Below, piece after piece: positions 1-8,614 of a DNA stretch of 64,000 nt. Position numbers and translations under genes: made by a program. Under the pieces are notes generated by a model. It was not told the DNA's origin. It was given only the letters and a program-made list of their open reading frames with translations, and did no database searches. The stretch lies in assembly GCF_011752045.1 (NCBI RefSeq), contig NZ_JAAKXW010000001.1:992001-1056000 (forward strand). Reading direction: 5' to 3'. The DNA comes from Microbacterium hydrocarbonoxydans. Lineage in GTDB: Bacteria; Actinomycetota; Actinomycetes; Actinomycetales; Microbacteriaceae. The stretch's first letter is position 1. Every line of letters starts with the position of its first letter.

Positions 1-179
1 ACCCTCGGATCACTCGCGAACTCCCGGAGGGACGACGCGACCAGCGACGCGTCGATGTTGTGCGCGACCACGATGATCCGCACCGGCAGCCGGGTGTGCA
101 TCAGAACGCTCTCCGCGAGTCTCGCGATCGGTCGTGTCTGCGAGTGCACCGGCACGATCACGTCGACTTGGGCCGTCAT
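1..179 (-). CDS. Family 2 glycosyltransferase, N-terminus only (runs off the window)
   Basis: The ATG at 179 is followed by 59 codons that leave the window at base 1. The visible start contains VDVIVPVHSQ followed by a helix and then the strand VRIIVVAH. This is the opening beta-alpha-beta pattern of a GT-A (family 2) glycosyltransferase that binds a nucleotide sugar. The start overlaps the stop of the upstream glycosyltransferase as ATGA, so it is translationally coupled within the polysaccharide operon. The catalytic DxD lies outside the window, so donor and acceptor cannot be guessed. Confidence 0.75.
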   Translation of the reverse strand, partial: MTAQVDVIVPVHSQTRPIARLAESVLMHTRLPVRIIVVAHNIDASLVASSLREFASDPR

Positions 180-1297
180 CGACTGCATGCGATCTCGTCG
201 ACGGCTTTTTTCCAGACCGGCACCTGGACCTCCGCAGAAAGCTCCCGCGCTGCGCGGGCGGATGCCTGCTTGAACTCGTTGACGCGTTCAGGCGTCAACT
301 CATCGAGCACGCGCGCCACCGCCTCGGCCGAGAAGTCCTCTGCCACGACGCCCAGGTCATAGCGCTCGAGCGTCGCCGCCATCTCCGGAGAAGGGCCGAT
401 GACGAGTCCGAGTCGTGCCTGCACGTACTCGAAGAACTTGTTCGGCATGGCGTAGGCGTTGTTGTAGTTCGTCGGGGCGAGGACGTGAATCCCCACATCG
501 TACGCGGCGAGCGTGTCCACCAGTTCGTCGAACGGCACCGGCTCGAGGATCTGCACGGACGACACTGTCGAAGCACGCTCGCGCAGTTCCTGCAGATATC
601 CGGGGTCATTCGCGGGAAGGTAAAGATCGAGCGTCACATCGGCCGTCGTGCGCTCGACGGCGTCGATGAGCGTCTCCAGCCTTCGATTGCGCAGCGCCGC
701 GCCGGCATGGACGATCCGTATCGGCGTCGAGGAGGGCGAGTGGGACCGCTCCGAGTAGCGGGGCGCGTTCATGACGACCCCTGGATCGAAGCCGTACTCC
801 CTGCGATAGCGCTCGGCGATGGCGCGGCCGACCGTCGTAGTCGATGCTGCACGGGAGACGAAGGTGCGCAGCTGCCAGCGCAGGAACGGGGCGACGAAAA
901 GACGGAAGGTGAGCAGCTCCGAGTGCAACGTGGGGGCGTACTCGTGCAGATCGACATGAAAGCCGAGACGCGGGTTCAGTGAGTCCGCGAGCCCGGCCGA
1001 TTCGACCTCGTTGGCGAAGACGACGTCGAACTCCTGGCCGGCCAGCGCATTCCTCGCCCACGTGAGGGCGCGGTTCCCCCAGTACGCCCGGTGGAACCAG
1101 CGCGCCACCACGGCCGCTCGCGGATACCGCCAGACCGGGAACTCATCGGGTACGCGGAGATGCTCGCTGCTCCCATCGGGACGCGGTCCGTACCCGCAGG
1201 TCACCACCCGCCATTCGTCGCGGAAGAGATCGATCTGACGCCGGACCCTCGGATCCGACTCGATCCGGGAGAACGAGAGGATCAGGATCTGCTTCAT
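176..1297 (-). CDS. Glycosyltransferase, GT-B/GT4-like, 373 aa
   Basis: A cytoplasmic sugar transferase expected to add one residue to the polysaccharide made by this operon. The N-terminus (KQILILSFSRIESDPRVRRQ) is typical of GT-B enzymes that start with 'R(I)xSDPRV'. The C-terminal half carries a donor-site signature near residue 280-310, NKFFEYVQARLGLVIGPSPE, with two glutamates as in the EX7E region of GT4. It is a paralog of the gene at 2354-3490: both contain the pattern GIH(V/L)L.PTN(Y/F)NN followed by NK(F/L)F(E/D)YVQARLG. The start overlaps the upstream stop as ATGA. The sugar specificity cannot be read from the sequence. Confidence 0.85.
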   Translation of the reverse strand: MKQILILSFSRIESDPRVRRQIDLFRDEWRVVTCGYGPRPDGSSEHLRVPDEFPVWRYPRAAVVARWFHRAYWGNRALTWARNALAGQEFDVVFANEVESAGLADSLNPRLGFHVDLHEYAPTLHSELLTFRLFVAPFLRWQLRTFVSRAASTTTVGRAIAERYRREYGFDPGVVMNAPRYSERSHSPSSTPIRIVHAGAALRNRRLETLIDAVERTTADVTLDLYLPANDPGYLQELRERASTVSSVQILEPVPFDELVDTLAAYDVGIHVLAPTNYNNAYAMPNKFFEYVQARLGLVIGPSPEMAATLERYDLGVVAEDFSAEAVARVLDELTPERVNEFKQASARAARELSAEVQVPVWKKAVDEIACSR

Positions 1298-2352
1298 CGG
1301 TTGCTCATCTCTGCCGCGAGTGCGTACGCCTCATCGAAGGCGTGCGCCCTCGCCTGTTCGGAGAAGCGGTCCTGGGCGCGCCGCGCGATCTGATCGCTGT
1401 CGAGCTGCAGGGCTCCTTCGACCGCCCGCGCCCATTCCTCCGGGTCCGCAGATCCCACGAGTCTTCCATCATCGGGGCCGACGTACTCGAGGTGGCCACC
1501 ATCGTCGCCGACCACGACGGGAAGACCATGGCGGAGGGCTTCTGCGATGGCGACTCCGAATGTCTCGGCCTCGGTCGGCAGCAGGAAGATGCGGGCGGCG
1601 AGGAGCTCCGCGGAGACCTCTTCCGGAGAGACGTCGCCGCGCAGGAGCACCCGCTCCCGCACGCCGAGCTCTGCTGCGCGTGCGAGCACGGCCTCACGCT
1701 GCGGGCCGTCACCGATCCAGATCAGTCGCGCTGACCGGCCGGCACGGACGAGCGCGGCGAGCGTCTCCACTGCGAGCAGAGGACGCTTGCGACGGATCAG
1801 CCCGCCCACCGAGATCATGGTCAGGTCGTCGGCTCTCACTCCCGACATCGCGACCGGCGCCATCACGGCGTTCGGGATCACGATCACAGGACCCCTGCGG
1901 TGGCGGCGCACGGCAGTGGCGAGAAGACCGCTTACCGCGATCACGACCGCCGGTCGACGCAAGGCGCGCAACAGCGCAGCACCGGCGACGCGGACCGGCA
2001 GACTCGCAGTTCGCGGATTCAGCACACCTGACCAGTGCTCTGTGTGCACCCACGGCGCGCGGAGCCTCGGTATCGCCGGAAGCACCGAGATCGCATGCGT
2101 GTGCACAAGGTCGTAATCCGCCGCCAGACTCCTGACCGCCCGCCGGGCTCGGAGAACCGCCAGGGGCGATGCGACGCGATAGGGCAACCGGATGACACCC
2201 GGCTCAGGCGTCATCGATTGCGAGGGCGGGCAGAGGTGCAGGACGTCGACATCGTGCGAAGCCCGGAGCGTGTCGGCGTCCCGGTGCACGAACACGCCGG
2301 TCTTCGGGCTGTCCGGCGTCGGATACCACGGCGTGATCATGAGGACCCGCAT
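1294..2352 (-). CDS. Glycosyltransferase family 4, 352 aa
   Basis: A retaining GT-B glycosyltransferase of the GT4 type. The N-terminus MRVLMITPWYPTPDSPKTGV is the classical opening, with a glycine-rich loop and an acceptor-side HRDADTL motif. The C-terminal Rossmann half has VGGLIRRKRPLLAVE and the EX7E-type segment PTEAETFGVAIAEALRHGLP. I place the start at the ATG at 2352, not at upstream in-frame codons, because it follows the upstream stop (2354-2356) by one base and begins exactly at the conserved first strand. It lies between two paralogous glycosyltransferases in the same operon. It probably extends the repeat unit with a hexose, but the donor is unknown. Confidence 0.88.
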   Translation of the reverse strand: MRVLMITPWYPTPDSPKTGVFVHRDADTLRASHDVDVLHLCPPSQSMTPEPGVIRLPYRVASPLAVLRARRAVRSLAADYDLVHTHAISVLPAIPRLRAPWVHTEHWSGVLNPRTASLPVRVAGAALLRALRRPAVVIAVSGLLATAVRRHRRGPVIVIPNAVMAPVAMSGVRADDLTMISVGGLIRRKRPLLAVETLAALVRAGRSARLIWIGDGPQREAVLARAAELGVRERVLLRGDVSPEEVSAELLAARIFLLPTEAETFGVAIAEALRHGLPVVVGDDGGHLEYVGPDDGRLVGSADPEEWARAVEGALQLDSDQIARRAQDRFSEQARAHAFDEAYALAAEMSNR

Positions 2353-2353
2353 C

Positions 2354-3490
2354 TCAGCGCGCTCCCGGGGCACGCGTGATCGCCTCCACGGCACTTCGCC
2401 AGATCTCGACCTGGCGCTCGGCACCCAGATCGAGTGCGTTCTCGTCCGCTCTGCGCTTGTAGTTCTCCACGGCCTCCGACGACAGTGCGTCGATCCGCCG
2501 CGTGAGGTCGGCGGCGTCGAAGCCGTCCGCCACCGCGCCGAACCCGTACCTCTCGATGTATTCCTGCATCTCGGGCGACGGACCGATCAGGATGCCGAGA
2601 CGCGCCTGGACATAGTCGAAGAGTTTGTTGGGGAGCGCCCAGGTGTTGTTGAAGTTCGTGGGAGGAAGAAGGTGGATGCCGACGTCGTAGGCGTTGAGCG
2701 TCGTGATCAGCTCGGCGTATGGGACCGGATCCAGCACGCGGACACGAGAGCTTCCGGCTCCGAGCTCCTTTAGCTCCTCGAGGTAGTCGGGGTGGTTCGG
2801 CGTGAGATACAGATCGAGCGTCACGTCCGCCGAAGCCGCCTCGACGGCCGTGATCATCTCATCGAGCCGGCGGTTCCGCAAGCAGGCCCCGCTATGCACC
2901 AGTCTGATCGTCCCGGAGACGGGCGAGGGTGCAAGATCGGCGTACGGAGCGGCATTCGTCACGAGTTCCGGGCGGAAGCCGAACTCCTTCTCGTACTCGC
3001 GAACCAGACCGTTGCTGACTGTGGTCCAGCTGTCCGCCTTGGTGACATAACGTCGGCAGATCCACTCGTGATACGGCCGGATGCGACGAGCCCAGGCCTC
3101 GTGCTCCTCATTCAAACGCGGCGTGTACTCGTGAAGATCCGCATGCACGCCCTTTCGTGGCCGCAGCCACAATGCGACCCCGACGGCCTCCGGCTCGTTC
3201 GCCAGGATGACGTCATACTCATCTCGTGGCAACCGCTCTCTCACCCACCGCACGGCGGATATGCGCCAGTACACCGCCCGGTATGCCCGCGCCGTGATCA
3301 AGCGACCGTTGAGGTCCTGGTAGTCGACCGCGCGCGGCATCTCCCAGTGCTTCACAACGCCGTCGGGAGCTGGACCGTAGCCGACAGTCGTCACGTCGTA
3401 GTCGTCACGGAACCCGCGCACCTGCTTGAGCACACGCGCGTCGGAGGCGATCGGCGAGAAAGACATGATGAGCAGCTGGGGCTTAGGCAT
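2354..3490 (-). CDS. Glycosyltransferase, GT-B/GT4-like, 378 aa; paralog of 176-1297
   Basis: It has the same architecture and signatures as the gene at 176-1297: N-terminal QLLIMSFSPIASDARVLKQV, an acceptor-side DLHEYTPR segment, and C-terminal NKLFDYVQARLGILIGPSPE. The two copies flank an unrelated GT4, so the duplication is not a simple adjacent tandem. I chose the ATG at 3490, which has GGAG six bases upstream. A GTG at 3502 is possible but lies deeper inside the preceding ABC transporter gene. Even with the ATG, the coding sequence overlaps that gene's TAA by eight bases. Donor and linkage are unknown. Confidence 0.85.
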   Translation of the reverse strand: MPKPQLLIMSFSPIASDARVLKQVRGFRDDYDVTTVGYGPAPDGVVKHWEMPRAVDYQDLNGRLITARAYRAVYWRISAVRWVRERLPRDEYDVILANEPEAVGVALWLRPRKGVHADLHEYTPRLNEEHEAWARRIRPYHEWICRRYVTKADSWTTVSNGLVREYEKEFGFRPELVTNAAPYADLAPSPVSGTIRLVHSGACLRNRRLDEMITAVEAASADVTLDLYLTPNHPDYLEELKELGAGSSRVRVLDPVPYAELITTLNAYDVGIHLLPPTNFNNTWALPNKLFDYVQARLGILIGPSPEMQEYIERYGFGAVADGFDAADLTRRIDALSSEAVENYKRRADENALDLGAERQVEIWRSAVEAITRAPGAR

Positions 3491-5279
3491 CGTTCGCTCC
3501 ACTGGTGAGACCTGCGAGAGCCGCCTGATGAGCGAAATCAGGCTCCTGTGCGACGACCTCGGCGAATGTCCCCCGCGCGCGCACCTGTCCGTCCCGCATG
3601 AACCAGATCTGGTCGGAGTGACGGATGGTGGAGAGCCTGTGTGCGACCGAGATGATCGTGATGTCGGCCCCCAGCGCGTTCATCGCGTCGGTGACCGCTG
3701 CCTCCGTTCGCGTGTCGAGCGCACTGGTGGCCTCGTCCAGTACGAGCACCAGCGGGTCGGAGTACAGTGCGCGAGCGATGCCCAGCCGCTGACGCTGCCC
3801 GCCCGAAAGCTGCAGACCTCGGTCTCCCACCCGCCCGTGGATACCGCCGTCGCGCTGCTCGACGACCTCCAGAAGCTGCGCCTTGCGCAGCGCCTCGCGG
3901 ACGCGATGCTCATCGAAGTCGTCCGACCATGTGAGCGCCACGTTCTGGGCGATGGAGGCGTCGAAGAGCGCGACGTCCTGGGGAACGTAGCCGACGCGGG
4001 AGCGCCAGGCCGCCATGACGTCGGTGAGATCCTGCTCTCCCAGTGTCAGATGCCCCTCCGTGGGCGTGAGCAGCCCAAGGATCAGGTCGATCAGCGTGGA
4101 CTTGCCCGCGCCTGATGCACCGACGATCCCGACACGCGTGCCGAACGGGATGGACCCGCTCACGCCGTCGAGGGCCGCTCGCTCAGCACCGGGGAATCGG
4201 AACCCGACGTCTGAGAGGGTGAGGCTCGTCGGAGCCCCCACGATTCGATCGTGCCCGATGTGCTCGGCATTCGCCCGGTACCGGCGGGACGCTTCGATGT
4301 CGCGCAGAACCGCCTCGACGTGAGGGATGTTGGCCGTCATCATCGAGATGAGCGACTGGAACCCCGTCAGCGACGGCACGAGACGGAAGCCTGCGACCCC
4401 GAAGAGCGCGATCGCCGCGATGGCCGCGTCGAACCCTTCGAACAGCAGGGCGGCGCCACCGACGAGGAGGAATCCTCCGACAATGCCGGCGTCCAGGACG
4501 AATCGGGGCACGGAGGAGAGGAAGTTCAGGTTCGCGCGTGCCTTCGCAGACATGCTCCGATCCTGCTGGACCACGCGCGCCACCTCGTCCGACTTGTCGC
4601 GGAGGGTGATCTCCTTCAACGCCGACACCATGTCGGTCATCAGCGCAGCGACCCGGAACGAGTAGTCGCGATTGACACGCCCGGCGCTGACTGTGCGCCG
4701 CGAAAGGACGACGTACAACAGCAGAGCGATCAGGCCCAGGTAGCAGACGGTCACCAGGGCCGTCGTGGGCTGCACGACGACGATCACCAGCACCACCAGC
4801 GTCGAGGTCGTCAGCAGCGCGGGAAGCGTCATGAACGGGAGCAGGAATCCCGACGTGACGTTCGCGATGCCGACGTCGGCGAGCCGGACGAGGTGCGTCG
4901 TGTTGCGCTGAAGCCGTTCGATCCAGGGGGCGTGGATGTACGACTGGAAGAGCTGGTCGCCGATCTCCAACTCGAACGAGGCGAGGCGCCGGGTGGCGAA
5001 CCACTGCATGATGAGCGAAGCGGTCGACTTCAGGATGATCAGTCCTGACACCGCCAGGATGATCCAGAGGTACCCGTCGGTGCCGATCGTGCCGATCACC
5101 GGCAGGTGCACGGGGGCCCCTGCGATCATCGATGACAGCGACGCCGCGAGGAGCATGAGCGCTCCCACGTCGAGCGCCGCAAGCAGCGCGGAGATCGCGA
5201 TGTACGTCCGGATGTAGCGGCCGGCCGAACCGGGGAGATTCGGCATGATGTCGCGGTATGTCGCGAAGATCGCCTTCAT
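3483..5279 (-). CDS. ABC transporter, fused TM and ATPase (MsbA/PglK-type flippase), 598 aa
   Basis: A half-size ABC exporter that should homodimerise in the membrane. About six membrane segments occupy residues 20-310. The nucleotide-binding domain follows, with Walker A GASGAGKS at 387-394, the LSGGQ signature at 491-495 and Walker B VLVLDE at 511-516, then the H-loop SVAHRLST. In a glycan operon this architecture matches lipid-linked oligosaccharide flippases such as PglK, or lipid exporters such as MsbA. I place the start at the ATG at 5279, which overlaps the previous gene's stop as ATGA and begins just before the first hydrophobic helix; longer frames upstream are arginine-rich noise. 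It is the second ABC export system of this operon, besides Wzm/Wzt. Confidence 0.85.
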   Translation of the reverse strand: MKAIFATYRDIMPNLPGSAGRYIRTYIAISALLAALDVGALMLLAASLSSMIAGAPVHLPVIGTIGTDGYLWIILAVSGLIILKSTASLIMQWFATRRLASFELEIGDQLFQSYIHAPWIERLQRNTTHLVRLADVGIANVTSGFLLPFMTLPALLTTSTLVVLVIVVVQPTTALVTVCYLGLIALLLYVVLSRRTVSAGRVNRDYSFRVAALMTDMVSALKEITLRDKSDEVARVVQQDRSMSAKARANLNFLSSVPRFVLDAGIVGGFLLVGGAALLFEGFDAAIAAIALFGVAGFRLVPSLTGFQSLISMMTANIPHVEAVLRDIEASRRYRANAEHIGHDRIVGAPTSLTLSDVGFRFPGAERAALDGVSGSIPFGTRVGIVGASGAGKSTLIDLILGLLTPTEGHLTLGEQDLTDVMAAWRSRVGYVPQDVALFDASIAQNVALTWSDDFDEHRVREALRKAQLLEVVEQRDGGIHGRVGDRGLQLSGGQRQRLGIARALYSDPLVLVLDEATSALDTRTEAAVTDAMNALGADITIISVAHRLSTIRHSDQIWFMRDGQVRARGTFAEVVAQEPDFAHQAALAGLTSGANDA

Positions 5280-6484
5280 AGTTCTTCCTCGCTCCAGGGA
5301 GCGTCGACGCCGAGGAATCCGGCGAGTGCGAGTGCCGAGCGGCGGCCGTCGTGCACACGGCGCGCGAACTCCGGACCCTGGGCCGCGAGCGGCCGGTAGC
5401 GGTCGGGGTGGGCGCAGATGTCCCTCAGAACCTGCTCGACCGTCGTCGGATCGGCGACGACGCACGGAGGCACGGCGGAAGCCTCCTCCGCTTCACGACG
5501 CGCGAGGTCGGTGAGGTACGTCACGACCACGCGCCCTGCCGCCATCGCCTCGACGGCGGCGACTCCGTAGTTGCCCATCCGCAGCGCGTCGACGACGATG
5601 TCCGCCGAGCGATACAGCTCGGGCATCTCATGGGCGGGCACGGAGTGCGCCTCACGGTACTCGATGAGCCCTTCGTCGGCGAGCCGCTCCGCCGCAGCGC
5701 GCACGGAGGCGGTTCCCTTCACGATGCCGCTGCTCGGCGCGTGAACCACCACGGGGATGCGGCGTGAGAGAGCGGGTACGCCCTGCACCCAAGGCTCCGG
5801 ATCGATGACGACAGGCAGCCAGGTGGCCGGGGGCAGGTGCCGCGCGAGCGTCGCGGTGGAGTAGAACGTCGGAAGAGCGAGCTCATGTGCCAGATCGCGC
5901 CTCTCACGAGCGCTGCGCTCCAGGATCGGCGTCTGATCCCATTCATCGCCGTGGAACGGGGAGAACGGATTGTCCGCGCGGTGCTCACCAGGCACGCGGA
6001 CGTCGGTGCCGTGGGCGATCAGTCCCACCGTCACGCCCGCATCACGCAGCGCCCGCACCTCGCGGCGCAGATCTCCGTCGAAGAGCCCCCCGAAGATCGG
6101 ACGGACGGCCTCGATGAGGACGTGGGTGAAACCCTGCGAGACGGCATCGAACTGAGCGCGCTGCCATCGCCGGCTCCTCAGGAAGATCGCCGTCGGCAGA
6201 GCGTAGTCCGCGGGGAAGCCGAAATCCCCGACAGGGTTCCGGTACTGCATGCTGACGGCGCCGACTCCCGGGAGCATCTCGGCGGCACGCGCCCAGCGAT
6301 ACCCCTGGCCCGCGAAGTTCACCGGAGCGATGTAGAGCCGTTTCTCCCCCTCCGGAACCCGCACGGCCGCAGGCACATCCGACGGCTCGAAGCCATACTT
6401 GGCCTTGTTCACCCGCATCTGGACGCCCTCGGGGAGAGCGCTCAGGAGTCGTCCGGCGTTTCGCCGGAAGAACGATCCCGTCAT
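5276..6484 (-). CDS. Glycosyltransferase, GT-B-like, 402 aa
   Basis: A divergent GT-B glycosyltransferase. The first 60 residues are not a classical Rossmann start; the fold begins near RLYIAPVNFAGQGYRWARAA. The middle contains VGLIAHGTDVRVPGEH, a common acceptor-site 'HGSD'-like loop. The C-terminal half has IVHAPSSGIVKGT followed by YRSADIVVDALRMGNYGVAAVEAMAAGRVVV, the nucleotide-sugar site of GT4-like enzymes. The ATG at 6484 is preceded by GGGGGAG, a strong ribosome site, and lies 49 bases after the dehydrogenase stop, the widest gap in this part of the operon. Its substrate is unknown; it may use the diacetamido sugar made by the three preceding genes. Confidence 0.78.
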   Translation of the reverse strand: MTGSFFRRNAGRLLSALPEGVQMRVNKAKYGFEPSDVPAAVRVPEGEKRLYIAPVNFAGQGYRWARAAEMLPGVGAVSMQYRNPVGDFGFPADYALPTAIFLRSRRWQRAQFDAVSQGFTHVLIEAVRPIFGGLFDGDLRREVRALRDAGVTVGLIAHGTDVRVPGEHRADNPFSPFHGDEWDQTPILERSARERRDLAHELALPTFYSTATLARHLPPATWLPVVIDPEPWVQGVPALSRRIPVVVHAPSSGIVKGTASVRAAAERLADEGLIEYREAHSVPAHEMPELYRSADIVVDALRMGNYGVAAVEAMAAGRVVVTYLTDLARREAEEASAVPPCVVADPTTVEQVLRDICAHPDRYRPLAAQGPEFARRVHDGRRSALALAGFLGVDAPWSEEEL

Positions 6485-6533
6485 CGCTCCCCCGATCGGC
6501 TCGCGGACCCGACGGATGTCATGATTCCGCGGA

Positions 6534-7517
6534 TCACGGTCTCACGGAACCGCCGCTCTGCGCGGATTCGAGGGCGGCTTCGACCACTGCGAGGGTGCGC
6601 TGACCCTGCTCCATGGTGACGACATCGGTCTGCTGGCCCAGCACCGCGTCGCGGAAGGCCTCGTGCTCTACACGCAGCGGCTCGCGCTTCGCGAACGCGT
6701 ACCGCGTGACGTCGCCCTCGGACACTCCCCGGAAGGTGGAGACCGACTCCCATTCCAGCGGGATCGTGCCGTTGGCGTAGAAGGTGAGGTCACCGGTCGA
6801 TGTGTCGGCCACGAATGCGCCCTTCTCCCCCGTCACGATGGTGACCCTCTCCTTCATGGGACTGAGCCAGTTGACGATGTTGTTCACGATCACGCCGGAT
6901 GTCGTTCGGCCGGTGATGGTGATCATGTCCTCGTGCTCACGACCGGACTTGAACGCGGTCTGCGCGAAGACGACATCGTAGTCAGACTGCACGACCCAGG
7001 CGGTCAGGTCTACGTCGTGCGACGCCAGGTCCTTGGCGACGCCGACATCCGCGATCCGCGCAGGGAACGGGCCCTGCCTGCGAGTGACGACCTGGTACAC
7101 GGCGCCGAGCTCGCCCGCCTCGATGCGTCGACGAAGCTCCTGCAGCGCCGGATTGAAGCGCTCGATGTGCCCCACCGCACCGACGAGTCCCGCGTCCCTG
7201 AATGCGTCGACCATCCGCTGCCCCGCCTGGAGGCTGTGCGCGATCGGCTTCTCCACGAGTGTGTGCACCCCTGCCGCCGCGAGCTTCAGCGCGGCATCCT
7301 CGTGGAAGCGCGTGGGCACGGCGACCACGGCGATGTCGATGCCGGCGTCGATGAGCGCGTCGATGCCGGGCAGCACCTCGAGGTCGCCCGCGACACCGTG
7401 GGGATCGCCGCCCGGGTCGGCGATCGCGACGAGGTCGACGCCGTCGATCTCGCGCAGCACACGCGCATGATGACGGCCCATCATGCCGACGCCGAGCAGG
7501 CCGGCGCGGAGCGCCAT
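6534..7517 (-). CDS. wlbA: Gfo/Idh/MocA oxidoreductase, probable UDP-sugar 3-dehydrogenase (WlbA/WbpB-like), 327 aa
   Basis: An NAD(P)-dependent dehydrogenase, 327 aa. The Rossmann motif GVGMMG is at residues 9-14. The family lysine lies in EKPIA (K90), and an acid/histidine pair lies in DLASH (D163, H167). The segment VGHIERFNPAL is typical of UDP-N-acetylglucosamine(uronate) 3-dehydrogenases. The next genes upstream are a DegT-type aminotransferase and a left-handed beta-helix acetyltransferase, exactly the WlbA-WlbC-WlbB (WbpB-WbpE-WbpD) set. That set converts UDP-GlcNAcA to UDP-2,3-diacetamido-2,3-dideoxy-glucuronate. Its start overlaps the aminotransferase stop by one base (TGATG). The 6-dehydrogenase that makes UDP-GlcNAcA is not in the window. 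Assignment to this exact sugar is inference; another 3-amino sugar is possible. Confidence 0.8.
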   Translation of the reverse strand: MALRAGLLGVGMMGRHHARVLREIDGVDLVAIADPGGDPHGVAGDLEVLPGIDALIDAGIDIAVVAVPTRFHEDAALKLAAAGVHTLVEKPIAHSLQAGQRMVDAFRDAGLVGAVGHIERFNPALQELRRRIEAGELGAVYQVVTRRQGPFPARIADVGVAKDLASHDVDLTAWVVQSDYDVVFAQTAFKSGREHEDMITITGRTTSGVIVNNIVNWLSPMKERVTIVTGEKGAFVADTSTGDLTFYANGTIPLEWESVSTFRGVSEGDVTRYAFAKREPLRVEHEAFRDAVLGQQTDVVTMEQGQRTLAVVEAALESAQSGGSVRP

Positions 7518-8614
7518 CAGGCGCCCGCCTTCGCGACGGCGTTCACTGCGGCGGCGATGCGGTCGAGGTCCTCCTGGCTGAGCGAGGGGTGCACCGGCAG
7601 GGAGATCACCTCGCGCGCTGCACGCTCGGTCTCGGGCAGGTCGAGTCCGGGTGCGTACGGCGCCAGCGAGGGCAGCCGGTGATTCGGGATCGGGTAATAA
7701 ACACCCGCGCCGACGTTGTGCTCGCTCTTGAGAGCGGCGACGAATCCGTCGCGGTCCTCTGGGACGCGGATCGTGTACTGGTGATAGACGTGCACGGCGC
7801 CCTCGGCGACCGGCGGAACGACCACGCCCTGCAGATTGGCGTCGAGGAACGCGGCGTTCGCCTGACGAGTCTTCGTCCAGGCGTCGACCTTGGTGAGCTG
7901 GACGCGGCCGATTGCGGCGTGGATGTCAGTCATCCGGGCGTTGAAGCCGATGACCTCGTTCTCGTACTGACGCTCCATGCCCTGGTTGCGCAGCAGCTTC
8001 ACCCGGCGAGCGATCTCCTCGGTGGCCGTGGTGACCATGCCGCCCTCGCCGCTGGTCATGTTCTTCGTCGGGTACAGGCTGAACATCGCGAACTCGCCGA
8101 ACGAGCCGACGGGGCGTCCATCGAGCGACGCTCCGTGCGCCTGCGCTGCGTCCTCGTACAGGGCGACGCCGCGCTCAGCAGCCAGCGCCTCCAATTCGCG
8201 CATGCGCGCCGGGTGGCCGTACAGGTGCACGGGCAGGATGCCCTTGGTCTTCGGAGTGATCGCCGCGGCGACCGCCTCGGGGTCGAGGGTGAACGTCTCC
8301 GGCTCGATGTCGACGAACACCGGAGTGCCACCGGTGAGCGCGACCGAGTTGCCCGTCGCGGCGAACGTGAAGGAGGGCACGATGACCTCATCACCCGCGC
8401 CGACGCCCGCGGCGAGCAGCCCGAGGTGCAGGCCCGCCGTACCGGAATTCACTGCGACCGACGGCCGACCGGGAGTGAAGTGAGCGGAGAACTCCTGCTC
8501 GAACGTCGCCACCTCGGGTCCCTGCGCGACCATTCCGCTGCGCAGCACGCGGTCGACCGCCTCGCGCTCCTCGTCTCCGATGATCGGCTTCGCCGGGGGA
8601 ATGAACTCGCTCAC
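7517..8614 (-). CDS. wlbC: DegT/DnrJ/EryC1 sugar aminotransferase (WlbC/WbpE-like), 365 aa
   Basis: A PLP-dependent nucleotide-sugar aminotransferase of the usual length for the family. Residues 1-60 carry the opening strand PPAKPIIGDEE and the cofactor-phosphate segment NSGTAGLHL. The aspartate that pairs with the pyridine nitrogen is in YEDAAQAHGA. The Schiff-base lysine is K184 in the very conserved YPTKNMTSGEGG. It should transaminate the 3-keto sugar formed by the neighbouring dehydrogenase, usually with L-glutamate. The start is GTG, overlapping the acetyltransferase stop as GTGA, and its own stop overlaps the dehydrogenase start. The reaction class is secure; the precise sugar is inferred from the neighbours. 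Confidence 0.88.
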   Translation of the reverse strand: MSEFIPPAKPIIGDEEREAVDRVLRSGMVAQGPEVATFEQEFSAHFTPGRPSVAVNSGTAGLHLGLLAAGVGAGDEVIVPSFTFAATGNSVALTGGTPVFVDIEPETFTLDPEAVAAAITPKTKGILPVHLYGHPARMRELEALAAERGVALYEDAAQAHGASLDGRPVGSFGEFAMFSLYPTKNMTSGEGGMVTTATEEIARRVKLLRNQGMERQYENEVIGFNARMTDIHAAIGRVQLTKVDAWTKTRQANAAFLDANLQGVVVPPVAEGAVHVYHQYTIRVPEDRDGFVAALKSEHNVGAGVYYPIPNHRLPSLAPYAPGLDLPETERAAREVISLPVHPSLSQEDLDRIAAAVNAVAKAGA

